This document shows positions 18,185 through 28,100 of a stretch of DNA of 64,000 nucleotides, in pieces. The stretch is from Solibacteraceae bacterium. Its GTDB lineage: Bacteria; Acidobacteriota; Terriglobia; Bryobacterales; Bryobacteraceae. The DNA lies in the NCBI GenBank assembly GCA_026984795.1, contig JALSRK010000045.1:106417-170416 (forward strand), written 5' to 3'. The translations under genes were made by a program, and so were the position numbers. Numbering within the stretch: position 1 is the first letter of the stretch; each line of letters opens with the position of its first letter. A model generated the notes under the pieces. The model was not told the DNA's origin and did not search any database. It worked only from the letters and a program-made list of their open reading frames with translations.

Positions 18185-19128
18185 TCTCCGGGCTTGAGTT
18201 TCAGGAGACGGATTGTACCGTTGGTGGTGGTGAGTTGGACGAGAGGGCCCCCGCCGTTCACCGCTCCCTCCAGGCGGTGTTTGCTATGTTCCCCGCTGGC
18301 CGCCACGTCGAAGTCCGTACTGACCGTCGCGTTGGTGCTCTTGAGCCGGAGTTGAGCCTTCAGCGACTCGGGCGCGTACACGGTGATCGAAGCGTTGCTC
18401 GTAGCAACGATGACGTCGGAGGCCGGCGCCCTCTCCAGGACAAGGGTCACCGATCCGTTCGAGGTCCGGACCTCGATGGGCTCCACTCCGGGGCCGGGAA
18501 CCAGCCGCGCCTTGACGCTTCCGTTGGAGGTTCGGGCCCGGAGGCGCCCTTTCAGGCCCGTCACCCGGATGGCGCCGTTCGAGGTCGTGAGTTTCGCATC
18601 GCCGTCGATCTCCGTGCACGTGATGGAGCCGTTGGATGTGCGGACCTCGACGGCGCCCGCCACCTTCTCGATTTCCACCCGGCCGTTTGACGTGCGTGCG
18701 CGCACCGGGCCGGTGACGCCTTTGACGGAAACGCTGCCGTTCGTGGTGATCAGCGGGTCCACCGCCACTGCGGCGGGGACGTGGATCCGGTAGCGGGCGC
18801 CCGCCGCTCCCCACCGGCCGGACGGTTTGACCGTGCGGATCTGCAAGAAATCTTCAGCGGGGACGACATCGATCTCCAGCAGATCGAGCAGCTCTTTCGA
18901 AGAAGCGAACTTCGTGCCTTCAATCCGCACCGTCTCCTGGTCCCAGGCGGCGACCTCGATGGATCCGTTTGTGTTCTCTACCGCGAGCCGGCCGCCGGAA
19001 GCCAGGGGGTAGCTGTAGTCGAAATCTTCGTGGAACCGGGCCGGCGTCGCCAGTTCGACCAAGTCGCAGCCAGCGAACACCACGAGAATTCCAGCAACAC
19101 CAACGCTCCGAAACAGTCCTGATTGCAT
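18166..19128 (-). CDS. DUF4097 repeat lipoprotein
   Basis: A 320-residue lipoprotein: MQSGLFRSVGVAGILVVFAGC ends in an FAGC lipobox with the lipidated Cys at residue 21. The mature part is a DUF4097-type repetitive beta structure, probably a beta-helix or stacked sheet. About ten copies of a motif T(S/T)NGS-x-x-V occur every 20-30 residues (TTNGSV, TSNGRV, TSNGSI, TSNGAI, TSNGSV and others). The ATG at 19128 has GGAGG 7 bases upstream; a longer frame reaching 19335 would run into the pyc promoter region. The role is unknown; DUF4097 proteins are envelope proteins often found near anti-sigma factors or sensors. The last 19 bp overlap the convergent kinase. Confidence 0.85.
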   Translation of the reverse strand: MQSGLFRSVGVAGILVVFAGCDLVELATPARFHEDFDYSYPLASGGRLAVENTNGSIEVAAWDQETVRIEGTKFASSKELLDLLEIDVVPAEDFLQIRTVKPSGRWGAAGARYRIHVPAAVAVDPLITTNGSVSVKGVTGPVRARTSNGRVEIEKVAGAVEVRTSNGSITCTEIDGDAKLTTSNGAIRVTGLKGRLRARTSNGSVKARLVPGPGVEPIEVRTSNGSVTLVLERAPASDVIVATSNASITVYAPESLKAQLRLKSTNATVSTDFDVAASGEHSKHRLEGAVNGGGPLVQLTTTNGTIRLLKLKPGDQSAEL

Positions 19129-19273
19129 CGGCGGCCTCCAGGGAACAGCTACGGGATCCCGCGGCAAAAGTTCCATGGTAGTCTGGAAGGAATCTCCAAC
19201 GCCAGGAGCGCGTGACACGCCGCCGAAGGCCTCCCGTGTCTCCGGGGGCCGTCCGGCGAAGGATGCATGGGAT

Positions 19274-22200
19274 ATGCGGAAGCTGATGGCCCTGAATCGC
19301 GGCGAGATCGCGATTCGTATCCTCCGCGCAGCCAACGAATTAGGGCTGCGGACCGTAGCTGTCTACTCGAAGGAGGACCGGCTCAGCCTCCACCGTTTCA
19401 AGGCCGACGAGGCTTATCAGATCGGCGAGGGCAAAGGGCCTGTCGAAGCCTACCTGGATCTGGAAGGCGCCATCGCCATGGCCCGGGCGACGGGTGTGGA
19501 CGCCATTCACCCCGGCTACGGATTCCTGGCCGAGAACCCGGATCTTCCCCGGGCCTGCGAGGCCGCCGGCATCACCTTCATCGGCCCCTCGGCCAGGATC
19601 TTGACCGCCCTGGGCGACAAGACCGCCGCCCGGCGCCTCGCCGCCAAGGCCGGTGTACCCGTGATCCCGGGGACCGACCGCCCGGTTTCCTCCAGGGCCG
19701 AGGTCGAGAAGCTGGCTCGCAAGATCGGCTTCCCTCTGATCGTCAAGGCGGCTTTCGGCGGCGGCGGCCGGGGGATGCGCATCGTCGAGAAGCCGAGAGA
19801 CCTGTCCGCCCTGCTGGCCGAAGCGCAGCGGGAGGCGGGGGCGGCTTTCGGCAGTGATGCGGTCTTTCTGGAGCGTTATATCCGCCGGGCGCGCCATCTC
19901 GAGGTCCAGATCCTCGGCGACCAGCACGGCAACATCATTCACTTGCACGAGCGCGATTGCTCGGTGCAGCGCCGCCACCAGAAGGTGATCGAGGTGGCGC
20001 CGGCCGTCGGGCTGGACCGCCGCCTCGCCGCCGAGCTGGCCGAGGCCGCCGTCCGCATCGCCCGGACGGTCCATTATTACAGCGCCGGCACCGTCGAGTT
20101 TCTCATGGACGCCGACACCGGCGAGTGGTTCTTCATCGAGGTGAACCCGCGCATCCAGGTCGAACATACGGTCACCGAAGAGGTCACCGGCGTGGACCTG
20201 GTCCGCAGCCAGATCCTCGTCGCCCAGGGCCGCAGCCTCCACGACGAAGAGATGGGCTTGCCCCGGGACGAGCCCGTCCCCTTGAACGGTTACGCGCTGC
20301 AGTGCCGCGTGACCACCGAGGATCCAGAGAACAACTTCGTGCCCGACTATGGCCGCCTGCACACCTACCGCTCGCCGGCCGGTTTCGGCATCCGCCTCGA
20401 CGGGGCCTCGGCTTACGGAGGGGCGGTGATCACCCCTTACTACGACTCGCTGCTGGTGAAGGTCACCGCCTGGGCCCGTGAGTTCGAGCACGCCTGCGAC
20501 CGCATGGACCGCGCCCTGCGCGAGTTCCGCATCCGCGGCGTCAGGACCAATATTCCGTTCCTGGAAAACGTCGTCAACCACCCGAAGTTCCGCAGCGGCG
20601 GCGTGACCACCTCGTTCATCGACGAGACCCCCGCCCTCTTCCACTTCAAGCCGCGCCGCGACCGCGCCACCAAGCTGCTCACCTACCTGGGCGAGGTGAT
20701 CGTCAACGGCAACCCCGAGATGAAGGGCAAGCGGGCCCCGGAGACGATCCGTCCCGCCCCGGCGCCGAAACCGGTACCCGGCGAGCCGCCCCCCGGCACC
20801 CGGCAACTGCTCGAGGAGCTCGGCCCGGAAGGCTTCGCCGCCTGGACGCGCGACCAGAAGCAGCTCCTGTTCACCGACACCACCTTTCGCGACGCCCACC
20901 AGTCGCTCATGGCCACCCGCTTGCGCACCTTCGACATGCTGCGCATCGCCGGCTGGGTGGCGCACAAGCTCCACGGCCTCTACAGCCTCGAGATGTGGGG
21001 TGGGGCGACCTTCGACGCCGCCATGCGCTTCCTGCGCGAGGACCCCTGGCGGCGGCTGGCCGAGCTGCGCGAGCTGATCCCCAACATCTGCTTCCAGATG
21101 CTGCTGCGCGCCTCCAACGCCGTCGGCTACACCGCCTACCCCGACAACGTGGTCCGCGAGTTCATCTACGAGGCCGCCGCCCACGGCATCGACATCTTCC
21201 GCATCTTCGACTCGCTCAACTACCTGCCGAACATGCGGGTGGCCATGGAGGCGGTGCGCCGCTCCGGCAAGGTCTGCGAGGCCGCCGTCTGCTACACCGG
21301 CGACATCCTCGACCCGAAGCGCGACAAGTACCCGCTCGAATACTACGTCAAGACGGCCAAGGAATTGGAGCGGATGGGCGCCCACATCCTGGCCATCAAG
21401 GACATGGCCGGGCTGTGCAAACCGTACGCCGCCTACAAGCTCGTCAAGGCGCTCCGCGAGGAGGTCGGCCTGCCGGTTCACTTCCACACCCACGACACCA
21501 GCGGCATCAACGCCGCCTCGATTCTCAAAGCCGCCGAGGCGGGCGTCGACGTCGCCGACGCCGCCATGGGGCCGATGAGCGGCGCCACCAGCCAGCCGAA
21601 CCTGAATTCGCTGGTCGCTGCGCTGGCTCACACGCCCCGCGCTTCCGACCTGGACCGCGAGGCGCTGGACCGCTGCGCCGACTACTGGGAGGTCGTCCGC
21701 ACCTGGTACGAGCCCTTTGACGCGGCCCCGAAGTCCGGCACCGCCGAGGTCTACCTGCACGAGATGCCCGGCGGCCAGTACACCAACCTCAAGGCCCAGG
21801 CCGCCGCCATGGGCCTCGGAGACCGCTGGCCGGAAGTGGCCCGGACCTACGCCGAGGTCAACATGGCCTTCGGCGACATCGTCAAGGTGACCCCGTCGAG
21901 CAAAGTCGTCGGGGACCTGGCGCTGTTCCTCGTCAGCCACGGCATGACGGTGAAGGAGTTCGAGAACCTCGGCCCGAACCACAACTTGACCATCCCCAAC
22001 TCGGTCATCGACATGTTCATGGGATCCCTCGGGCAGCCCCCCGGCGGCTGGCCGCGGAAGATCCGCCAGGTCGTTCTGCAGGGCAGAAAGCCGCGGCGGG
22101 GACGGCCGGGCGCCACCCTGAAGCCGGCCGATTTCGAGAAGACTTCCGAAGCGCTGGAAAAGAAGATCCGCCGTTCGCCTTCCCGAACCGATCTGCTGAG

Positions 22201-22711
22201 CTATCTGCTCTATCCCGAGGTGTTCCTGAAGTTCGAGGAGGCCCGCAAGAGATACAGCGACCTGGAGGTGCTTCCCACCGCCCAGTTCTTCTACCCGCTC
22301 CGGCAGGGCGAAGAGTTCACGGTGGACATCGAGCCGGGCAAGACCCTCATCATCAAGTACCTCACGATGAGCGATCCCCACGAGGACGGTACCCGAACCG
22401 TCTTTTTCGAGCTGAACGGCCAGCCCCGTTCCGTCACCGTGCGGGACCTTTCCCTGGAGGTGAAGGCGACCCCGGCGGTGAAAGCCGACCCAAGCCACCC
22501 CGGCCATGTCGGCGCCCCCATTCCCGGAGCGGTCACCAGCATCGCCGTCGAGGAGGGCCAGCCGGTGAAGAAGGGCGACAAGCTGCTGGTGATGGAGGCC
22601 ATGAAAATGCAGTCCACTGTCTATGCGCCGGTGGCCGGCGCCGTGAAACAGATTCTGGCGCACGTGGGCCGGCAGGTGGAACCGAAAGACTTGCTGGTGG
22701 TCATCGAGTAG
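19274..22711 (+). CDS. pyc: Pyruvate carboxylase
   Basis: A full-length 1145-residue pyruvate carboxylase, the biotin enzyme that makes oxaloacetate from pyruvate, bicarbonate and ATP. The biotin carboxylase domain (about 1-450) begins RKLMALNRGEIAIRI and has AFGGGGRGMRIV as the ATP loop and the HLHERDCSVQRRHQK segment. The carboxyltransferase TIM barrel (about 530-800) has FRDAHQSLMATR. The biotinyl lysine is K1111 in VMEAMKMQS. The ATG at 19274 fits the family N-terminus and is preceded by AAGGA. It stands alone between a divergent DUF4097 gene and a convergent gene. Confidence 0.97.
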   Translation: MRKLMALNRGEIAIRILRAANELGLRTVAVYSKEDRLSLHRFKADEAYQIGEGKGPVEAYLDLEGAIAMARATGVDAIHPGYGFLAENPDLPRACEAAGITFIGPSARILTALGDKTAARRLAAKAGVPVIPGTDRPVSSRAEVEKLARKIGFPLIVKAAFGGGGRGMRIVEKPRDLSALLAEAQREAGAAFGSDAVFLERYIRRARHLEVQILGDQHGNIIHLHERDCSVQRRHQKVIEVAPAVGLDRRLAAELAEAAVRIARTVHYYSAGTVEFLMDADTGEWFFIEVNPRIQVEHTVTEEVTGVDLVRSQILVAQGRSLHDEEMGLPRDEPVPLNGYALQCRVTTEDPENNFVPDYGRLHTYRSPAGFGIRLDGASAYGGAVITPYYDSLLVKVTAWAREFEHACDRMDRALREFRIRGVRTNIPFLENVVNHPKFRSGGVTTSFIDETPALFHFKPRRDRATKLLTYLGEVIVNGNPEMKGKRAPETIRPAPAPKPVPGEPPPGTRQLLEELGPEGFAAWTRDQKQLLFTDTTFRDAHQSLMATRLRTFDMLRIAGWVAHKLHGLYSLEMWGGATFDAAMRFLREDPWRRLAELRELIPNICFQMLLRASNAVGYTAYPDNVVREFIYEAAAHGIDIFRIFDSLNYLPNMRVAMEAVRRSGKVCEAAVCYTGDILDPKRDKYPLEYYVKTAKELERMGAHILAIKDMAGLCKPYAAYKLVKALREEVGLPVHFHTHDTSGINAASILKAAEAGVDVADAAMGPMSGATSQPNLNSLVAALAHTPRASDLDREALDRCADYWEVVRTWYEPFDAAPKSGTAEVYLHEMPGGQYTNLKAQAAAMGLGDRWPEVARTYAEVNMAFGDIVKVTPSSKVVGDLALFLVSHGMTVKEFENLGPNHNLTIPNSVIDMFMGSLGQPPGGWPRKIRQVVLQGRKPRRGRPGATLKPADFEKTSEALEKKIRRSPSRTDLLSYLLYPEVFLKFEEARKRYSDLEVLPTAQFFYPLRQGEEFTVDIEPGKTLIIKYLTMSDPHEDGTRTVFFELNGQPRSVTVRDLSLEVKATPAVKADPSHPGHVGAPIPGAVTSIAVEEGQPVKKGDKLLVMEAMKMQSTVYAPVAGAVKQILAHVGRQVEPKDLLVVIE

Positions 22712-22727
22712 GCAGGAGTCCGCAGCA

Positions 22728-22767
22728 CGAAAAAAGAGCCCCGGCGGCGCACCGTGGCCGCCGGGGC
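22728..22767 (-). terminator. Rho-independent terminator of the 22800-23687 gene
   Basis: A perfect 11-bp GC stem (22738-22748 with 22757-22767) and 8-base loop are followed on the minus strand by TCTTTTTTCG. The T run is only on the minus side. The same hairpin lies 27 bases after the pyc stop and may slow readthrough from that side. Confidence 0.85.
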
Positions 22768-22799
22768 AAGTCTCCGCTCCGCAACAAAGCTGTCTCTGC

Positions 22800-23687
22800 T
22801 CAGTCCAGCTTCATCATGCTCATCGCCAGCAACTGCTGCACGTTCGCGTCGATCCGCTCGAGCAGCGCCCGCACGTCCGGCGGGAAGCCGGCCGCCCCGG
22901 CTTCCGTCCGGTTGAACTCGCTCTCGCGGTCGGTTCGGTAGACGATGACCTGGAAGGGATTGTCGAGATACAGCGCCTCGTTCGGAGCCAGCCTCCGGCA
23001 CGGGACCGGAACTTCCGGCCGCGGGTCGTTCTCGCCGGTCTCCCGGCGCGCCGGACGCCAGACCGGCTGGCCGTTCGGCGAAAACGTCCATTCGCCGGGC
23101 GCCCCGACGCCATGACTGTATTTGCGCCGCAGCAGAAGGCCGGCATTGTAAAGCTGGCCTCCGATCCGCACCCCCCACATCCGCCGTTGCTCGCCCCGCC
23201 AGTCGATCTGAAACGGCCCGGCCGACAGCCCGCTCTCGACGACTGAGTCTCCGCCCAGTTCCTTCCTTAGCGCCTCGGCCTCCTCCCGGCTGGCCAGCAT
23301 CAGGGGATTGATGGGACTGGCGCCGCCGTCCGGATGGCGGACCACCGCCGGCGTCGGCGCCGGCTCGTACTCGGGATAGACGTAAGCCCCTGGCAGGTTC
23401 GGCGCCGCGGCCTCCTGGACGCTGAGCCGCATCTTCTTGAAGCTGCGCGAGGCGAGGTCGAAGTAGTCGTATTCGACGAACTGCGAGTCCGGCTCCGCCA
23501 CGCCTTCCAGCGCCGACGTGTCGGCCCAGCGCTTGGGCCGCCGCGACTTGTCGAACGGCGGGGCTTGCTCGCCGAAGGCCCGCTCCCAGGAGCGGCGGTC
23601 GTAGCGGTCGAACAGGTAGAGACGGTCGATCGGATAGTAGGGCTCGTCGGGAACCGTGAGGTTCTTCGGTTCGATAGTGATGGGCAC
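22800..23687 (-). CDS. Hypothetical protein, unrecognised family
   Basis: A 295-residue soluble protein I do not recognise. The start is GTG at 23687 because AAGGAG lies 6 bases upstream; the open frame continues another 31 codons without a better site. It has no signal peptide or membrane segment. The sequence is rich in Arg, Pro and aromatic residues (RLYLFDRYDRRSWERAFGEQ, then WADTSALEG). Its last 40 residues form a likely helical end (DVRALLERIDANVQQLLAMS). It has its own strong terminator. The small secreted-protein gene is 127 bases upstream on the same strand, so the two could be cotranscribed. I offer no function. Confidence 0.75.
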   Translation of the reverse strand: MPITIEPKNLTVPDEPYYPIDRLYLFDRYDRRSWERAFGEQAPPFDKSRRPKRWADTSALEGVAEPDSQFVEYDYFDLASRSFKKMRLSVQEAAAPNLPGAYVYPEYEPAPTPAVVRHPDGGASPINPLMLASREEAEALRKELGGDSVVESGLSAGPFQIDWRGEQRRMWGVRIGGQLYNAGLLLRRKYSHGVGAPGEWTFSPNGQPVWRPARRETGENDPRPEVPVPCRRLAPNEALYLDNPFQVIVYRTDRESEFNRTEAGAAGFPPDVRALLERIDANVQQLLAMSMMKLD

Positions 23688-23814
23688 TGCTTTCTCCTTG
23701 GGAAGTCTTTCCCGGGGGGCGGCCGCTCCGCCCTGCCGGGTGATTCGGGAAGAGGCGGCGCCGGGATACGGTACGAACATCCGTCAATAAGAGACCAGGC
23801 GTCCCTGAGGGTTC

Positions 23815-24198
23815 TCAAGGCCGCCTGGGTTTTTCCGGCGCCGCCTTCTTCCGCCCTGGACGGCGGGAGCGCTTCGGTTTCGCCGCCCGCCGCCACCAGG
23901 AGCTCGATTCCAGCTTGCGGAAGGCCTTCGAGAGTTCCCGGACCTTTTCGAGATCCACCTTGCCCCGGTTGTAGTCTTCCACAAAAGCGTTCCATTCCCG
24001 GACAAAGCGGCGCGCCCGGCGCAGGAACTGCTGATGTTCCCACTCGGCCGCCCGGCGCTGCTCTTCTTCGAAGAGCCGGAACCGCTGCTCGACCGACTCC
24101 CGGATCCGTTCGTACCGGTCGTGGCCGTGGCCCTGGCCGGCGGCGGGGACAACGCCTCCGGCGAGCAGCCCCAGCAGCAGAACTCTCGTCGCCTTCAT
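23815..24198 (-). CDS. Small secreted basic protein, unrecognised
   Basis: A 127-residue protein with a signal peptide (MKATRVLLLGLLAGGVVPAAG, cleavage near AAG-QG). The mature part is a charged helical stretch (RIRESVEQRFRLFEEEQRRA to about residue 90), followed by a very basic Lys/Arg/Pro tail (KPKRSRRPGRKK). It is probably periplasmic and could bind anionic polymers such as nucleic acid or polysaccharide, which is inference from charge only. It precedes the unrecognised 295-residue protein on the same strand. Confidence 0.65.
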   Translation of the reverse strand: MKATRVLLLGLLAGGVVPAAGQGHGHDRYERIRESVEQRFRLFEEEQRRAAEWEHQQFLRRARRFVREWNAFVEDYNRGKVDLEKVRELSKAFRKLESSSWWRRAAKPKRSRRPGRKKAAPEKPRRP

Positions 24199-24519
24199 CT
24201 TCCGTATCCCCGGCTCCCACCAGGCTGGAGCCGGTCTCCTGTCCCCGACGGTAAACCGAGCCGCTCTGCCGGAGCCGGACTTCTGGCCTCAACTCATTGA
24301 TTCGGCCAGGGAAAATATCCGGCAATATTCTGTCACCGGCCATTCGCGGAGGGCTCAAACGCCCCGCGGGCGGATCAGAACAAGCGTTCCGGCTCGGACT
24401 GCCCGGCCTACTCCTTTCCTACCCATTGCGATAGATTGGGGCGGTGGGGCGGCTATCCCGGCCGGCGCTTCTGCCGAGAGGCCGGCCGCGCTCCGGAGCG
24501 CCGTCCCCGGAGGTGACTC
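24199..24519. other. 321-bp divergent intergenic region with AT-rich island
   Basis: No gene is apparent. A short AT-rich island at 24312-24329 contains the inverted repeat aatat-ccggca-atatt, which stands out in this GC-rich sequence and may be part of a promoter or operator for either flanking gene. No complete -35/-10 pair was resolved. Confidence 0.45.
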
Positions 24520-25083
24520 ATGTCGAAAGTGACGATTCGTTATACGGACTACTTCGCGGAAACCATGCGGCGGATGAGAGAAGACGGGCTGCTGCTCACC
24601 TCGGTCAGTCGGGATGGCAAGCCCAACGTCATGACCATCGGCTGGGGCACGATCGGCTCCATCTGGGGCCGCCCCGTCTGGATCGTCCTGGTCCGGCCGT
24701 CCCGCTACAGTTACAGCCGGCTCGAAGAGATTCGGGAGTTCACGGTGAACGTACCGGGGACCGATCTGAACGAAGCGGTGGCCTTCTGCGGCAAGGTCTC
24801 CGGCCGCGACCGCGACAAGTTCCGCGAGGCCGGCCTCAGCATTCTGCCGGCTCGCCAGGTGCGGCCCCCGGCGATCGAGCAATGCGTCGTGCACTACGAG
24901 TGCCGGACCATCCACTTCAACGACCTGAACCCGGACTCACTGCCCCAGGCGATCCTCGACGACGCCTATCCCCAGGACGACTTCCACCGCATCTACTACG
25001 GCGAGATCGTCGCCGCCTACGCCGACCCGAACGCCGCCGAAAGGCTGGCGCCGGCCGACGCTTCCCCTCTCTCTGTCATGTGA
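24520..25083 (+). CDS. Flavin reductase-like (FMN-binding split-barrel) protein
   Basis: A 187-residue protein of the flavin reductase/high-molecular-weight phenol-type family. DGLLLTSVSRDGKPNVMTIGW is the typical first strand pair with the FMN loop, and VRPSRYSYSRLEEIREFTVN matches the second conserved block. It probably binds FMN and may reduce flavin or act on a small substrate. The ATG has a near-perfect GGAGGTGA Shine-Dalgarno sequence. It is a single-gene unit; its 3' end is 79 bp from the convergent receptor gene. Confidence 0.85.
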   Translation: MSKVTIRYTDYFAETMRRMREDGLLLTSVSRDGKPNVMTIGWGTIGSIWGRPVWIVLVRPSRYSYSRLEEIREFTVNVPGTDLNEAVAFCGKVSGRDRDKFREAGLSILPARQVRPPAIEQCVVHYECRTIHFNDLNPDSLPQAILDDAYPQDDFHRIYYGEIVAAYADPNAAERLAPADASPLSVM

Positions 25084-25104
25084 TTCGGGGCGCGGGCATA
25101 CCCG

Positions 25105-25143
25105 TAAGAAAATGCCCGGGGAGGGGCTTGCCCCTCCCCGGGC
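25105..25143 (-). terminator. Strong Rho-independent terminator of the TonB-dependent receptor
   Basis: A perfect 14-bp GC stem with a TT centre (25114-25143) is followed on the minus strand by ATTTTCTTA. It lies 18 bases after the receptor stop. The plus side lacks a T run, but the hairpin also sits 30 bases after the flavin reductase gene. Confidence 0.88.
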
Positions 25144-25161
25144 GGTGTGCTTGGAGCGCCT

Positions 25162-28100
25162 TTACCAGAGGAACTTCAGGCCGAACTGCAGGTTCCGCGG
25201 CCGGCCGGCCGAGGTGATCCGCCCGAAGTTCTTGTTGCCGACCTGGAGGTTCGGCGTCCCGATCGGCGGCGTATTGAACGCGTTGAAGGCTTCGAAGCGG
25301 AACTGGAGCCGGTAGCGCTCGGTGAACCGGAACATCTTGTAGAGCGCCAGGTCGAAGTTCACCCGGCCCGGACGGATGATGATGTTCCGCCCGGCGTTGC
25401 CGAACTCGTACTTCGGCGGCGCCACGAAGGCGTCGGTGTTGAACCACCGCTCGAGCGTCCGCTCGTCCCGCGGCAGCCGCCAGGTCTGGCCGGCCACCAC
25501 GTTGGGCCGCGTGAACGTGCTCGCGTTCGAGGGGTTGCCCCGGACGTTCAGGCCGGCCGGCTGGCCGTCGGTCAGCGTGGTGATGCCGGCGATGGTCCAG
25601 CCGCCGAGAACCGCGTCGGTGGCGCCACCCCAGTTCGAGCCCCACCGCTTGCCCTGGCCGAACGGCAGGTCGTAGATGTAGCTGGCCACGAAGCGCTTGC
25701 CCATGTGCTGGTTGTCGAGGCCCCGCTCCAGCTTCCGGTTCCGCGGGTCCTGGATGCCCGAGTTCGGGGCGTTGCCCGAACCGGCGAAGCCCGGCACGTC
25801 GCCGATCGTCTTGGACCAGATGAACGAGCTGAGGAGCGTAAAGCCGTTCGAGAAGCGCTTCTCGATCTTGGTCTGCAGCGAGTGGAACAGGGAGTTGCCG
25901 TTGAAATAGTGGGAGTTGAACGAACCCAGCGGCCCCACCACGATGTCGGTATTCGGCCACAGCGCGGTCGTGTAGCGCCGGTTCTTGTCGATGTTGCCCG
26001 GCATCGGCGGAGCGAAGTTGCCGTCCACCCGGTTGACCAGGTGATTGGACTTGGCGCCGTAGTAGCCGATCTCCCACACCCAGTCACCGCCGAACTGATG
26101 CTGGATGTTGAAGTTCCACTGCTGGCTCAGCGGCAAGGTGGGGTGCCGTTCGAAAGTTGAAAACGACAGCGAGCGGGCGCGCTCCGGCGTCAGGATGCCG
26201 GGCGGCATGCCGTCTTGCAGCCGCAGCATGATGGTTCGACTGTCGGTGGACATCCGCACCTTGATATGGAACGGCGGGTTCGTCTCCAGGAACTGGCCGC
26301 CGCCGGTGCCCTCGTAGTTGGCTACGTACATCCCGTAGCCGCCGCGCAGGACGGTGTTCGAGAAGATCCGGTAGGCGAAGCCGAAGCGCGGCACGAACTT
26401 CGGGTCGTCTTCGATCAAGGCGCGATCAAACCGGCTTCCTCCTGGTTTCGGGAAGACCCACACCGGGTTGTCCGGATCGGTCTCGATGTCGTACATGGAG
26501 AAGCGGTCGTCCTTCTCCACCCATTGCTGGTTCAGCTCGAACCGTGCGCCGACGGTCAGGGTCAGCTTCGGCGTCACGCGCCATTCGTCCTGCACATACC
26601 ATTGCCAGAACGGCGCTCGCAGGTTCATATAGGCCGATGTCGAGGTGTCGCCCCGGAAGGCAATGCCGGTCAGGAAGTCGGCGAAGCCGTCGCCGCCCTT
26701 GTTGTTCTTCGGGTTCCGGGTGTAGTTGCCGTTGAAGTAGAAGCCGCCGAGCTCCTGTTGCGGGTTGCTCAGGTAGCTCTGCAGCCAGGTGAAGTTGATC
26801 CCGAACTTGACCGAGTGGGCTCCTTTCGTCCAGGTGGTATCGCTGACGAGCTGCCGGGCTTGCGAATCGGCCAGATTGGGATTCCACCAGCCGGTGCCGA
26901 TATTCTGGTATCCAGTGATGATCATCCGCGCCATGCCGGCCAGCGATTGGTTCACGCCCTTGATCCCGAGCTTGGCATTGAGGTTCTCGTCAACGACCGG
27001 CGTGCGCTCAGTGAACATCTTGTTCCAACCGAGGCGGGTGGAGGTGATCAGCGTAGGCGTCCAGACGTGGTTCCAGACCAGCCCCATGTTTCGCCCGTTG
27101 TGCTCGAAATCCGAGCCGTTGGCGCTGTCATCGTAGGCCGGGGACGGCAGCCTCGGCGAGGCGGGATCGAACTGGCGCTGGTAGCTGAAACGGTAGTACA
27201 AAGTGTCTTTCGACCCGACGTTGTAATCCACCCGCACGTCCCACTTGTCCACGTCGCTGGCATTCGGCGGGTTGTAGACGAAGTTGCTGGTCAGCCCCGG
27301 CTTCTGCGGCTGGGGATACCAGGTGGCGATTTCCTTGGCGATGGGGTCCTGCACCTCCGGCGGGATGATGTTGCCCGGAAACGGAGTGCGGGTCTTCGTC
27401 GCCGGATCGTAGCTGTACGGGTCGTAGATGACGTCGGTCATCTCAGTGAAGTCGCCGGAGCGGATCTTCATGGTCGGGATCGTCGAGGTGACAGTGCGCG
27501 ACTCCCGCACCCGGGTCCACTCGTAGTCGCCGAAGATGAAGACCTTGTTCTTAGCGATCGGGCCGCCCGCGGCGAAGCCGTACTGGTTGCGTTTGAAGGG
27601 CGGTTTCGGCTGGTCCGGCTTGTCGAACAGGTTCTTGGCGTCCAGCTTCTCGTTGCGCAGGAACTCGTAGACCGTGCCGTGGAACTCGTTCGTGCCTGAC
27701 CGGGTGGAAACGCTCACCACCCCGCCCGCTGCACGGCCGTACTCCGCCGAATAGTTGTTCGTCAAGACCTTGAATTCCTGGATCGCGTCGATCGGCGGCC
27801 GGACGGCTTCGGCCTGCCGCCCCTGAGCGGCGATCTGGACGTTGTTGTTGTCGATGCCGTCGAGCATGTAGTTGTTCTGGGTCGTGCGCTGTCCGGCGGC
27901 GCTGAACCCGCCGAAGCGGCCCCCGATCGGCTGAACCGCTCCTTGGGAGAGCAACGCGAGCTGAATGTAGTTGCGGCCGTTCAAGGGGAGGTTGACCACC
28001 CGCTGGTTGTCGATCACCTGGCCCTGGGCCGCTTGTGTCGTCTCCAACAAGGGTGCGGCCGCCGAGACCTCGACCGTTTCGGTCACCGCGCCGAGCTCGA

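Noticed and set aside
19340..22663. Very long open frame antisense to pyruvate carboxylase (about 1100 codons)
   Set aside because: High GC leaves antisense frames open. The predicted protein is low-complexity, rich in Val, Gly, Leu, Asp and His, and matches no family, while the plus strand encodes a complete biotin enzyme.
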